A stretch of 64,000 nt of DNA, taken from contig CANQFP010000001.1 of NCBI GenBank assembly GCA_947599965.1, forward strand, positions 1 to 64,000, given 5' to 3'. Below the pieces are notes generated by a model that worked only from the letters and a program-made list of their open reading frames with translations, was not told where the DNA came from and made no database searches. Below are positions 41,950 through 52,458 of this stretch, in pieces (position 1 is the first letter of the stretch; each line of letters opens with the position of its first letter). The DNA is from an uncultured Atopobiaceae bacterium. GTDB lineage: Bacteria; Actinomycetota; Coriobacteriia; Coriobacteriales; Atopobiaceae. Made by a program: the position numbers and the translations under genes.

Positions 41950-41965
41950 AGCCGCAGCGTCGGCT
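41950..41965. terminator. Small hairpin between convergent licD and gatB
   Basis: AGCCG/CGGCT with loop CAGCGT sits in the 49-base gap between the two stop codons and touches the gatB stop. It has five pairs and no strong T-run, so it is a weak candidate for ending both transcripts. Confidence 0.35.
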
Positions 41966-43593
41966 CATGTGAGCGATTCGCGTAGCAGCTCGTTGAAGCG
42001 CTTGGGGTTGCCCGTTCCATTGCAAGCTCGCATGCACTGGCCGACGAGGTAGCCGATGACCTTCGTGTTGCCGGAGCGGTACTGGGCCGCCTGATCGGGG
42101 CACGCGGCGAGCACCTGCTCCACCACCGCCATGAGGGCGTCGTCATCGGTCTCCTGGCGAAGGCCGCGCGCGTCCACGATGGCCTCGGCGCTCTCCCCCG
42201 TCTCGGCCATGGCGGCCGCCACCTCGCGCGCCTGGGCGCTCACGATGGCTCCCTCGGCCACGAGATCGGCGAGCCCCGCCACCTGCGCGGGCGTGAGGCT
42301 CGAGCTCTTCGCGTCCTCGCCCGCGGCCCTCCACTGGCCGAGGACGACGTTCAGGAGCACGTTCGCCACGCTCACGGCGCCCCGTGCGGCGGCGCCGGCG
42401 GCGGTCTCGAAGAAGCTCGCGAGAGCGGGATCGGCGGCCAGTGCCTCCGCGTCGGCGCGCTTGAGGTTGAACGTCGCCTCGAAGCGATCGCGCTTGGCGT
42501 CCGGCAGCTCGCCGAGCTCGGCGCGGCAGCTCTCGATGAAGTCGTCCGAGAGGTCGAAGGGCGCGAGGTCGGGGTCGGGGAAGAGTCGATAGTCGTCCGC
42601 CGTCTCCTTCACGCGCATGACCACCGTGCGCTTCCTGGCGGGCTCGAAGTGGCGCGTCTCCTGGAGGACGACGCCACCCTCCTCGAGCACCTGGGCTTGG
42701 CGACAGATCTCGTATTCGAGCCCGTCATGGAGGCTCTTGAAGGAGTTCAGGTTCTTGAGCTCGGTCTTCGTGCCGAGGGTCGTCTCGCCCTTGCGGCGAA
42801 GCGACACGTTGCCGTCGCAGCGCATCGAGCCGCTCTCGAGCGAGCAGTCGGAGATGCCGATGGCGAGGAAGACACGGCGGAGCTTCTCCATGAAGAGCCG
42901 GGCCTCCTCGGGCGTGCGCAGATCCGGCTCGGTCACGAGCTCGATGAGCGGGGTGCCGCAGCGGTTGTAGTCGATGAGGGATTCGGCGGCGCCTCCGATG
43001 CGACCCTCGGATCCGCCGAGGTGCGTCATCTTCGCCGCGTCCTCCTCCATGTGGATGCGCAGGATGCGGATGGGCACGGTGTAGCCGTCGTCGGTGCGCG
43101 TGAGCAGCCCCTCGCCGGCCGCGTCTTCGTCGAGGGCGAGCGCACCGGTGCCGCCGTGGGCGTTCATGGCCGAGGAGGGGGTGCTCGCCCTGCGGTCCTC
43201 GGGCGCGTCGGCCGGCAGCTCGGCCGCCCCCTGCCCGCGGATCTCGAGATCGAGGTGCCCGTGCATGCAGAAGGCGACGGGGCCCTGCGTGGTCTGGAAG
43301 TTCTTGGCCATATCGGGATAGAAGTAGTGCTTGCGATAGAACATCGAGCGCTTCTGGATCTCGCAGTCGGTGGCGAGACCGGCCTTCACGATGCTTCGGA
43401 TGGCCTCCTTGTTGGGCACGGGCAGCGCGCCCGGGAGTCCGAGGCACACGGGGCAGACGTCGGCGTTCGGGTCGTCTTCATGGGAGAGCCGGCACCCGCA
43501 GAACATCTTCGTCTCGAGGGTCGTGAGCTCGGTGTGCACTTCGAGGCCGATCACGGCCTCCCAATCGCGGAGCACTTCTGAGAGGGTCTTCAC
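41965..43593 (-). CDS. gatB: Aspartyl/glutamyl-tRNA amidotransferase subunit B
   Basis: The 542-residue subunit binds the misacylated tRNA and activates its Asp or Glu. Visible are VIGLEVHTELTTLETKMFCGC, CPVCLGLPGALPVPN, DYNRCGTPLIELVTEPD and a C-terminal YqeY-like tail (GNTKVIGYLVGQCMRACNG). Between the sheet strand LDLEIRG and RILRIHMEEDAAK there is an insertion of about 45 residues, rich in Ala, Asp and Gly, that typical GatB proteins lack. The GTG at 43593 overlaps the gatA stop as GTGA, with GGGAGG upstream. It is the last gene of gatCAB. Confidence 0.96.
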   Translation of the reverse strand: MKTLSEVLRDWEAVIGLEVHTELTTLETKMFCGCRLSHEDDPNADVCPVCLGLPGALPVPNKEAIRSIVKAGLATDCEIQKRSMFYRKHYFYPDMAKNFQTTQGPVAFCMHGHLDLEIRGQGAAELPADAPEDRRASTPSSAMNAHGGTGALALDEDAAGEGLLTRTDDGYTVPIRILRIHMEEDAAKMTHLGGSEGRIGGAAESLIDYNRCGTPLIELVTEPDLRTPEEARLFMEKLRRVFLAIGISDCSLESGSMRCDGNVSLRRKGETTLGTKTELKNLNSFKSLHDGLEYEICRQAQVLEEGGVVLQETRHFEPARKRTVVMRVKETADDYRLFPDPDLAPFDLSDDFIESCRAELGELPDAKRDRFEATFNLKRADAEALAADPALASFFETAAGAAARGAVSVANVLLNVVLGQWRAAGEDAKSSSLTPAQVAGLADLVAEGAIVSAQAREVAAAMAETGESAEAIVDARGLRQETDDDALMAVVEQVLAACPDQAAQYRSGNTKVIGYLVGQCMRACNGTGNPKRFNELLRESLT

Positions 43594-45086
43594 GCGAGCT
43601 CGCCTCCCTTCCCGGCGAAGGCGGGTGCCACGGCGCACTCTCCCTCGAAGGCCCGCTCGACGGCGCGCGCGAAGGTGAGCAGGCGACGATCCTTGAACGC
43701 GGGCCCCTGGAGCTGCACCGCCACGGGCAACCCCGTCTCACGGCCGAGCCCCGCGGGCACCGAGATGGAGCCGTTGCCGGCGATGTTGCTCGAGATGGTG
43801 CAGAGGTCGGAGGCGTACATCTCGGTGGGGTCGGAGATCTCGCCGAACTTGAACGCAGTGCGCGGCGAGGAGGGCAGGAGCAGCACGTCGGCCTTCTCGA
43901 AGGCGTTCGCGTAGGAGCGCGTGATGAGCGTGCGGGCCTGCTGGGCCTTGTAGTAGTAGCGATCGTAGACGCCGCTCGAGAGCAGGTAGGCGCCGAGCAT
44001 CTGGCGACGCTTCGCCTCGGCGCCGAAGCCCTTGGCACGGCTCTTCTCGCTCTGCTCGGCGAGCGTGGCGCACCCCGGCTCCTGGTAGCCGTAGCGCACG
44101 CCGTCGAAGCGCGCGAGGTTGGAGAAGGCCTCGCAGGGGCCGATCACGTAGTAGGCGGCGATGGAATCCTCGATGTGGGGCAGCGCCACCTCCACGAGCT
44201 CGGCGCCCTGGTCTTGAAGCGCCCGCGCCGCCGCGTACACGACGGCCTTGACCTCGGCCGAGACGCCCCTCGCCTCCACGAGCTCCGAGACGACGCCGAT
44301 CCGCAGGCCGCGGACGCCATCCTCGAGATGCTCGAGGAAATCCACCGGGCAATCCTGGCTCGTGGAATCCAGCGGATCGCGCCCCGGGCCCACGAGCGCG
44401 TTCATGGCGAGGGCCACGTCCTCCACGCGCCTCCCGAACGGCCCCACCTGATCGAGCGAGGAGCCGAAGGCCACCACGCCGTAGCGGCTCACGGCACCGT
44501 ACGTGGGCTTCAAGCCCACGACGCCGCAGAAGGACGCCGGCTGGCGAATGGAGCCGCCGGTGTCGGAGCCGAGGGCGAGCGTCACCTCGCCGGCGGCCAC
44601 CGCGGCGGCCGAGCCGCCCGAGGAACCGCCGGGAACGCGCTCCACATCCCAGGGATTGGCGGTCTTGCCGAAGTAGCTCGTCTCGGTGGACGACCCGAAG
44701 GCGAACTCGTCCATGTTGGCCTTGGCGACGGGCAGGCAGCCGGCTTCGACCATCCGCGCCACGCATGTGGCCGTGTAGGGCGATTCGTAGTCCTCGAGCA
44801 TCCGGGATCCGCAGGTGGTGCGGCTGCCGATGAGGTTCATGTTGTCCTTCACGGCGAGCGGCACGCCCGCGAGCGGCGGCAGCTTCTCGCCGGCGGCGCG
44901 AGCGCGATCGAGCTCACGGGCCCGCTCGAGGGCGAGCTCCTCCGTCACCTGGAGAAACGCGTGGATGCTCGGCTCCCTCGCCTCGATGGCGTCGAGCGAG
45001 GCCCGCGCCACCTCCTCGGCCGAGAAGTCGCCCGCGGCCACACCGGCGGCGATCTCGGCCGCCGAAAGCTCGTCGAAGCTCCTCAT
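43590..45086 (-). CDS. gatA: Aspartyl/glutamyl-tRNA amidotransferase subunit A
   Basis: The 498-residue amidase supplies ammonia from glutamine. Its Ser-cisSer-Lys triad is visible: Lys in PLAVKDNMN, the first Ser in GGSSGGSAAAVAAG and the nucleophile in GSDTGGSIRQPASFCG. It works with GatB and GatC to make Gln-tRNA and/or Asn-tRNA. Its ATG overlaps the gatC stop by 4 bases and it shares GTGA with gatB. Length is usual for the family. Confidence 0.97.
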   Translation of the reverse strand: MRSFDELSAAEIAAGVAAGDFSAEEVARASLDAIEAREPSIHAFLQVTEELALERARELDRARAAGEKLPPLAGVPLAVKDNMNLIGSRTTCGSRMLEDYESPYTATCVARMVEAGCLPVAKANMDEFAFGSSTETSYFGKTANPWDVERVPGGSSGGSAAAVAAGEVTLALGSDTGGSIRQPASFCGVVGLKPTYGAVSRYGVVAFGSSLDQVGPFGRRVEDVALAMNALVGPGRDPLDSTSQDCPVDFLEHLEDGVRGLRIGVVSELVEARGVSAEVKAVVYAAARALQDQGAELVEVALPHIEDSIAAYYVIGPCEAFSNLARFDGVRYGYQEPGCATLAEQSEKSRAKGFGAEAKRRQMLGAYLLSSGVYDRYYYKAQQARTLITRSYANAFEKADVLLLPSSPRTAFKFGEISDPTEMYASDLCTISSNIAGNGSISVPAGLGRETGLPVAVQLQGPAFKDRRLLTFARAVERAFEGECAVAPAFAGKGGELA

Positions 45087-45388
45087 GAGAGCCCACCTCC
45101 GCCGAGGATCGAGGGGACGCGGAAGAGGCGTCCCTCCTTCGCGTGGGCGTTCTCGAGCGCCGCCTCGAGGGAGAGCCCGGGGCGCTCCTCGTCATCGCGC
45201 ATCACGTCGGACAGGTCGCCGATCGGATGGAACGTGGGGTCGACCCCAGCCGGGTCGAATTCCACGATGGGTCTCAACAGCTCGACGGCGTCGTTCATAT
45301 AGGCCGTCATGGCCGTGAGTTCCTCGTCATCGAGGCCGATGCGCGCGTACTCGGCGATCGCGCGCACGTCATCTTCGGAAAGCGCCAT
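45083..45388 (-). CDS. gatC: Aspartyl/glutamyl-tRNA amidotransferase subunit C
   Basis: The 101-residue protein begins ALSEDDVRAIAEYARIGLDDEE, the typical GatC helix that wraps GatA, and ends LFRVPSILGGG like the family C-terminus that reaches GatB. It stabilises the GatAB complex. It is the first gene of gatCAB and overlaps gatA by 4 bases. The 400-base gap upstream of it contains two palindromic structures. Confidence 0.95.
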   Translation of the reverse strand: MALSEDDVRAIAEYARIGLDDEELTAMTAYMNDAVELLRPIVEFDPAGVDPTFHPIGDLSDVMRDDEERPGLSLEAALENAHAKEGRLFRVPSILGGGGLS

Positions 45389-45520
45389 GGACCTCCCTCG
45401 GCCGCCTAACGTCGAACGCCATTCTACGAGACGAGCTTTCAGACGATGGCCACTGGTAACGCAACGGTTTCAGGCGACCATCGTGCGCGAGCTCGAGAGC
45501 ATTGCCACCACCTTCTGCAC

Positions 45521-45547
45521 GGGCGAGGACCATATGGTCTCTCGCCC
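45521..45547. other. Near-perfect 27-base palindrome upstream of gatC
   Basis: GGGCGAGGACCAT (45521-45533) is followed directly by ATGGTC-T-CTCGCCC, its inverse with one inserted T. The thirteen paired bases have no spacer, so it would form a cruciform in DNA or a hairpin with a tight loop in RNA. It lies 133 bases before gatC. It may be an operator or an end of the msrAB transcript. Confidence 0.6.
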
Positions 45548-45583
45548 CCACGAACAGCAGAGACGCTCCTGAGTGAGGCGGGG

Positions 45584-45760
45584 CATATTCGGTGCTCCGG
45601 CCTCCTGCGGGAGCAGCGGTTGGCAGGCGTCCGCGAGGGCCATTCGAGAAGATCCGTCGGCGCCGAGCCCCGAGGGCATCGGAGGTGTGCGTCCCGAGCG
45701 GACGCCGGAGGAGCCCCGGCACCCGTGCGATGCGGAGCCGGGGCCGGAGCACCAAATATG
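45584..45760. repeat. 177-bp inverted-repeat element between msrAB and gatC
   Basis: The ends are 19-base inverted repeats matching at 18 positions: 45584-45602 (CATATTCGGTGCTCCGGCC) and 45742-45760 (GGCCGGAGCACCAAATATG). Inside is a perfect 9-base inverted repeat, GGCGTCCGC (45626-45634) and GCGGACGCC (45698-45706). No coding frame fits its neighbours. It begins 28 bases past the msrAB stop. The shape suits a MITE-like insertion or a folded RNA; no target duplication is visible. The rest of the 400-base gap (45389-45520) shows no element I can name. Confidence 0.7.
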
Positions 45761-45788
45761 ACACGCTTCAAACCGTGCGCGCGGGGTG

Positions 45789-48313
<2,525 letters not shown>

Positions 48314-48341
48314 TCCCCGAGACGCTCGGGCGATAAGCTCG

Positions 48342-48374
48342 AAAAGCCCCCGGCCGAGAGGTCGGGGGCTTTTT
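48342..48374 (+). terminator. Intrinsic terminator of enolase
   Basis: A long GC stem (AGCCCCCGGCC, loop GAGA, GGTCGGGGGCT) is flanked by AAAA and followed by TTTTT. It lies 28 bases past the enolase stop and is a textbook Rho-independent terminator. Confidence 0.95.
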
Positions 48375-48408
48375 CACGGCGAGGGCGCGTGCCTCCTCGC
48401 CAGACGAA

Positions 48409-48434
48409 GGGAGCCGCCCTTTCGAGCGGCTCCC
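48409..48434 (-). terminator. Hairpin after the 5'-nucleotidase gene
   Basis: A perfect 9-bp stem GGGAGCCGC/GCGGCTCCC with an 8-base loop lies 24 bases past the nucleotidase stop codon. On the minus strand it is followed by CTTCG and no T-run, so it may back up the enolase terminator or act with Rho. Confidence 0.6.
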
Positions 48435-48458
48435 GTTTCGTGTGAGATCTGGGGGCGT

Positions 48459-50729
48459 CTAGGATTGCAGCGCCTCGATGGCGTACCAGGCCACGTCCTC
48501 ATACGACCAGCCGAGGTCGACCAGGGTGTCCTTCTCCGTCACGGACGTCGTCCAGAGGTGGCTGCCGGCGCCGCCATCGGCCTTCATGTTGGGGTTGAAG
48601 AGGCGATAGACCGGCACGTCGGAGCTCGTGGGCGCCAGGAAGGCCATCCCCTCGGACACCCAGCCCTCGTTGTTCGGCATGAGCTGGACGAGCGCGGCGA
48701 CCTCCTCGGCCGAGGTCGTGTAGAGGTGGTCTCCGTTTCCGCGGTTGTAGAGGCGGTACACGATCTCGAGATCGCCCGTCCCCGCGAAGATGTCCGGGTC
48801 ATCCGTGTCGCCGTATTCGGTGAAGCGCGCGCCCTCGCTCCTCCACCCGAGGCCCACGAGGGTCTGGAGCTCGTTCACGTCGACGGTGAAGAGATGCTCG
48901 CCGTTGTTCGGATTGTAGAGGCGATAGACCGTGATCGGACCTTCTTCGAGGTTGATGCGGCCTTGGCCGTCGGGGTTCTCGTACATGCGCCCGATGGTGC
49001 CGTCGAGCTCATCCTGCAGGTACGAGACGAGGGCGTCGTAATCGAGCCCCGCATCGGGACGCAGGTACGTGCAGTCCTCGAACATCGTGTAGTCGCCCGA
49101 GAGAAGGAGCGGGATCGTGGCGAGCCGGTAGGTGCCGTGCGGGTCGATGGGCTCGCCCATCACCTTCACGTCGCTCACGCGGCGCGTGAGAAGCGGGTTC
49201 ACCGAGACGAAATGATCATCGGCATCCACCACCACGGGGCTCGGGATGGCGATGTTCGCGGTGAAGGTGAGACCGGAAACCTGCAGGAAGGATCCCGTGC
49301 TCTCCGTCTCGTCGTCCATGGCGGGCGTGAGCATGCGCACACTGTACTCGAGCGCGTCGAGGATATCTTGCCCACTCACCTCCACGAGCTGGAGGGAGTT
49401 CGCGAATGAGTTGATGGAGATGAAATCCGAATACGTGAGCGGGCCGGCGGCCTTGCCGAAGGTGCCGTTGGCGAGCGGCTCCACCCAGGTCTGCGGAGCG
49501 CGGATGCCCCCGCCGTTGATGAAGGCGATGTCGGCGTCGAGAAGCGCGCGGTAGGCGTCGGCCACGTAGTCGCCGAGGTTCGTCTCGTGCATGCGCGCCG
49601 CCCACCACCAGGGGTTGCCCTCGTCATCGGGCGCGTAGACGGAGAGGCCCACCTGGGATGTGCCCACGGTCTGGCCGAGCTCCTCGTCGAGCGCCTCCTG
49701 CTTGGCGGCCACCGCGGCCGCCACCGTGGCGTCTTGCGCGACGGGCTCCGCGAGATCCCTGGCCACGACGACCTCGCTCTTCACGTCCTCGGGGCCGGGC
49801 GTGTCGTCGGGGGTGATCGTCATCTCGCCGTAGGCTTGGAACTGCGTGCCGCACTGCGCCACCGGGATCATCTCGCCGTCCTTGTTCGGCAGCGTGACGT
49901 TGTAGATCTCGTGCGTGTGGCCGTCGATCACGCCGTCGATGCCGGTCGTGTTCGCCACGACGGCCGTGGAGGTGTAGCACTCGGGCACGGACGAGGAAGC
50001 TCCCTTGCCGAGGTGCGCGACGGCGATCACGTACTCCGCGCCCGCCGCCTTGGCGGCGTCCACGGTCTTCTGCACCTGATCGTAGAGGGCCTGGCCGTCG
50101 TTCTCCCCGTAGAAGCTCCAGACGGTGGCGCCGGAGGCGTTCTGGAAGATCGTGGGCGTCTCGGACGTGAGCGTCGTGGGCGTCGTGATGCCGACGTAGG
50201 CCACATCCACCTGGTTTCCGTCGACCATGTAGGTCTCGAGCTGATAGGCGTCGAAGAGCGGCGTGTTCGTCTCCGTGTTCACCACGTTGCAGGACACATA
50301 GGGATAGCTCGCGCTCTTCGCGAGCTCCTGGAGGCGCGGAATGCCGTAGTCGAACTCATGGTTGCCGGGCACCGCGATGTCATAGGCCGCGGCGTCCATG
50401 AGGTCCACGAGATCGGCACCCGTGGAAAGCGTGCCGATGGGCTGGCCCTGGATGGCGTCGCCGGCGTCAACGAGCGTCACGTTGTCCGCGCCGTAGGTGG
50501 TCCGAGCGTCGTTTGCCGCCTGGGCGATGCCGGCGTAGCCGATGGCGCTCGCGCTCGTGGCGAGCCCCGCGCAGTGGACGTCGTTTGAGTGGATGATGGC
50601 GATGCCCGAGCCCTGCGCGCTGTATTCGGCGGCCTTGGCCACAGCGGGGGCGAGGCCGAGCACGGCGGTGGCGAGCAGGGTGGCTGCCACGATTCGAAGC
50701 GGACGATGACGGTGGTTTCTCGCTCTCAT
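48459..50729 (-). CDS. Secreted 5'-nucleotidase/metallophosphatase with three DUF5648 repeats
   Basis: The 756-residue protein has a signal peptide (basic start, VAATLLATAVLGL, cleavage near VAKA-AEY). The calcineurin-like metal site follows: IIHSNDVHCAG, LVDAGDAIQG, VPGNHEFDYG, VAHLGKG and DGHTHE. Next is the 5'-nucleotidase C-terminal domain (INGGGIRAP, TYSDFISINSFANSL). The last 150 residues are three repeats of about 45 residues, each starting VYRL(Y/F)N and containing HL(F/Y/W)T, as in DUF5648 wall-associated modules. It would release phosphate or nucleosides outside the cell. ATG 50729 is chosen for its fit to the signal peptide; the upstream frame is shadow. Confidence 0.92.
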   Translation of the reverse strand: MRARNHRHRPLRIVAATLLATAVLGLAPAVAKAAEYSAQGSGIAIIHSNDVHCAGLATSASAIGYAGIAQAANDARTTYGADNVTLVDAGDAIQGQPIGTLSTGADLVDLMDAAAYDIAVPGNHEFDYGIPRLQELAKSASYPYVSCNVVNTETNTPLFDAYQLETYMVDGNQVDVAYVGITTPTTLTSETPTIFQNASGATVWSFYGENDGQALYDQVQKTVDAAKAAGAEYVIAVAHLGKGASSSVPECYTSTAVVANTTGIDGVIDGHTHEIYNVTLPNKDGEMIPVAQCGTQFQAYGEMTITPDDTPGPEDVKSEVVVARDLAEPVAQDATVAAAVAAKQEALDEELGQTVGTSQVGLSVYAPDDEGNPWWWAARMHETNLGDYVADAYRALLDADIAFINGGGIRAPQTWVEPLANGTFGKAAGPLTYSDFISINSFANSLQLVEVSGQDILDALEYSVRMLTPAMDDETESTGSFLQVSGLTFTANIAIPSPVVVDADDHFVSVNPLLTRRVSDVKVMGEPIDPHGTYRLATIPLLLSGDYTMFEDCTYLRPDAGLDYDALVSYLQDELDGTIGRMYENPDGQGRINLEEGPITVYRLYNPNNGEHLFTVDVNELQTLVGLGWRSEGARFTEYGDTDDPDIFAGTGDLEIVYRLYNRGNGDHLYTTSAEEVAALVQLMPNNEGWVSEGMAFLAPTSSDVPVYRLFNPNMKADGGAGSHLWTTSVTEKDTLVDLGWSYEDVAWYAIEALQS

Positions 50730-50878
50730 CAAAGCACCTGCTATCCCTCGATGCGATTGCGGGCGTGGAGACGCCCGCCGCTTTGCGATCGCGCCCGATG
50801 GGCCCCGTCGCACCCCCCCTACGATAGCGCGCACGCACTTCGACCACGCGCTTCGAGGCCAAAAGGCACTCGCATGGT

Positions 50879-50915
50879 AAAAAACCGCCCCGAGGCTCGA
50901 GGGCCCCGGGGCGGT
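50879..50915 (-). terminator. Intrinsic terminator of the ribosomal alpha operon
   Basis: On the minus strand ACCGCCCCG pairs with CGGGGCGGT around a GC-rich loop and is followed by TTTTTT. It lies 23 bases past rplQ and ends the long ribosomal protein transcript. The gap 50730-50878 up to the nucleotidase start shows no other element. Confidence 0.93.
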
Positions 50916-50937
50916 GTGCGAACGTTCGATCGCGGCG

Positions 50938-51483
50938 CTACTCGGTGGCGTCCGCGGCGGCGTCGGTGATGGCGCCCGTGGCATCGGCCGTCTCGTCGGA
51001 AATGGCGTCGACGTCGCCTTCGGCCATCTCCTCGGCGGCCTCGGCCTCGGCCACCGTCTCGGGCTCCGGCTCCACCTTGGTGGGCGCGGCGGCACGCGGG
51101 GTGTCCTTCTTGGGCATCACCGGATCGGTGACGATCTCGATGAGCGCCACCTCGGCGTTGTCGCCCTTGCGGGGACCGAGCTTCATGATGCGCGTGTAGC
51201 CGCCGTTTCGGCCGTCCCAGAGACCCTGGGCGGCCTTCTCGAAGGTCTCGCGCACGAGCTCCTTATCCCCCACCTCGGCGATGGCGAGACGACGAGCGTG
51301 CAGATCGCCGCGCTTGGCCCAGGTGATCACACGGTCCACGTCGCCGCGGATGGCCTTGGCGCGGGGCAGCGTGGTCTTGATGCGATCGTGCTCGAGGAGG
51401 GAGCGCAGGAGGTTGCGCTTCATGGCGCGGGTGTGCGCCGGGCTCGAGCCCAGTTTCATACCGTGGTTCTTGGCGTGTCTCAT
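50938..51483 (-). CDS. rplQ: Ribosomal protein L17 with long acidic tail
   Basis: The first 115 residues are a standard L17 (MRHAKNHGMKLGSSPAHTRA, LLEHDRIKTTLPRAKAIR, GGYTRIMKLGPRKGDNAEVA). It sits near the exit tunnel of the large subunit. A tail of about 55 residues rich in Glu, Asp and Ala follows (VEPEPETVAEAEAAEEMAEG and on), making the protein 181 residues against the usual 115-130. Acidic L17 tails occur in some Actinobacteria; function is not known. It ends the operon, 6 bases after rpoA. Confidence 0.97.
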   Translation of the reverse strand: MRHAKNHGMKLGSSPAHTRAMKRNLLRSLLEHDRIKTTLPRAKAIRGDVDRVITWAKRGDLHARRLAIAEVGDKELVRETFEKAAQGLWDGRNGGYTRIMKLGPRKGDNAEVALIEIVTDPVMPKKDTPRAAAPTKVEPEPETVAEAEAAEEMAEGDVDAISDETADATGAITDAAADATE

Positions 51484-51489
51484 AGCGGT

Positions 51490-52431
51490 TTACTCCTTGA
51501 GGGAAAGACCCATGGACTCGAGCTTGTCCTTGACTTCCTCCACCGACTTGACCCCGAAGTTGCGGATGTTCATGAGGTCGTTCTCGGAGAGGTTCACGAG
51601 CTGGCGCACGTAGTCGATGTTGGCGCGTTTCAGGCAGTTGTAGGAGCGCTGGGAGAGATCCAGCGCCTCGATGGGCCGATCGAGATCGGAGGATTCATCG
51701 GCCACCTCGGTGGTGAAGATGGATGCGTCGGATTCCACCTCCGGCTCCTCCGAGAGATCCATGAAGGCCTTCATGTGCTGGTCGATGATGTTGGCGCTCT
51801 CCACCACGGCCTCCTCGGGCGTGATGGCGCCGTTGGTCTCCACCTCGAGCACGAGGCGATCGTAGTCGGTGCGCTGGCCCACGCGGCAGGGCTCCACGTA
51901 CTTGGCGCAGCGGCGCACGGGGCTGAACAGCGAGTCCACGCGGATGAGGCCGATGGGATCGCCATCCTGCTCGTTATCCTCGCCGCTCACGTAGCCGCGA
52001 CCCGTTGAGATGGAGAGGACCATGGAGAGGTGGGCGCCCTCGCCGAGATGGCAGAGCACGAGTTCGGGGTTCACGAGCTCGAAGCCAGCCGGGAGATCGA
52101 GGTCGGCGGCCGTGAGGGTCATGGGGCCGTCGGCCACCACGGAGGCCTCGCCGCTCTCGATGGAACTCACGGCCTTGAAGACGAGTTTCTTGACGTTCAA
52201 GACGATGTCGGTGACGTCCTCGTAGACGCCCTCCACCACGGAGAACTCGTGCTGGACGCCCTCGATGCGGATGGCGTCGACCGCGACGCCCGTGAGCGAG
52301 GAGAGCAGGACCCGGCGCATGGAGTTGCCGAGCGTATCGCCGTAGCCGCGCTCGAGGGGCTCAACGTAGATGCGGGCGATGGTGGGGGTGACTTCCTTCA
52401 CCGACACGCGGGGTCGAATGAATTCGGACAT
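51490..52431 (-). CDS. rpoA: RNA polymerase alpha subunit
   Basis: The 313-residue protein has the dimerising N-terminal domain (VEPLERGYGDTLGNSMRRVLLSS) and the C-terminal domain that contacts promoter UP elements and activators (LDLSQRSYNCLKRANIDYVR and NFGVKSVEEVKDKLESMGL). The ATG at 52431 follows GGGAAGG; an in-frame TTG two codons earlier is less likely. It lies between rpsD and rplQ, the usual alpha operon order. Confidence 0.98.
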   Translation of the reverse strand: MSEFIRPRVSVKEVTPTIARIYVEPLERGYGDTLGNSMRRVLLSSLTGVAVDAIRIEGVQHEFSVVEGVYEDVTDIVLNVKKLVFKAVSSIESGEASVVADGPMTLTAADLDLPAGFELVNPELVLCHLGEGAHLSMVLSISTGRGYVSGEDNEQDGDPIGLIRVDSLFSPVRRCAKYVEPCRVGQRTDYDRLVLEVETNGAITPEEAVVESANIIDQHMKAFMDLSEEPEVESDASIFTTEVADESSDLDRPIEALDLSQRSYNCLKRANIDYVRQLVNLSENDLMNIRNFGVKSVEEVKDKLESMGLSLKE

Positions 52432-52458
52432 GGGCAACCTTCCCGTCTCGACTCGGCG

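Noticed and set aside
45389-45788. T-box or other amino-acid riboswitch upstream of gatCAB
   Set aside because: I found no T-box core (TGGNACCGCG) on either strand and the palindromes do not fit a T-box layout; called as inverted-repeat structures instead.
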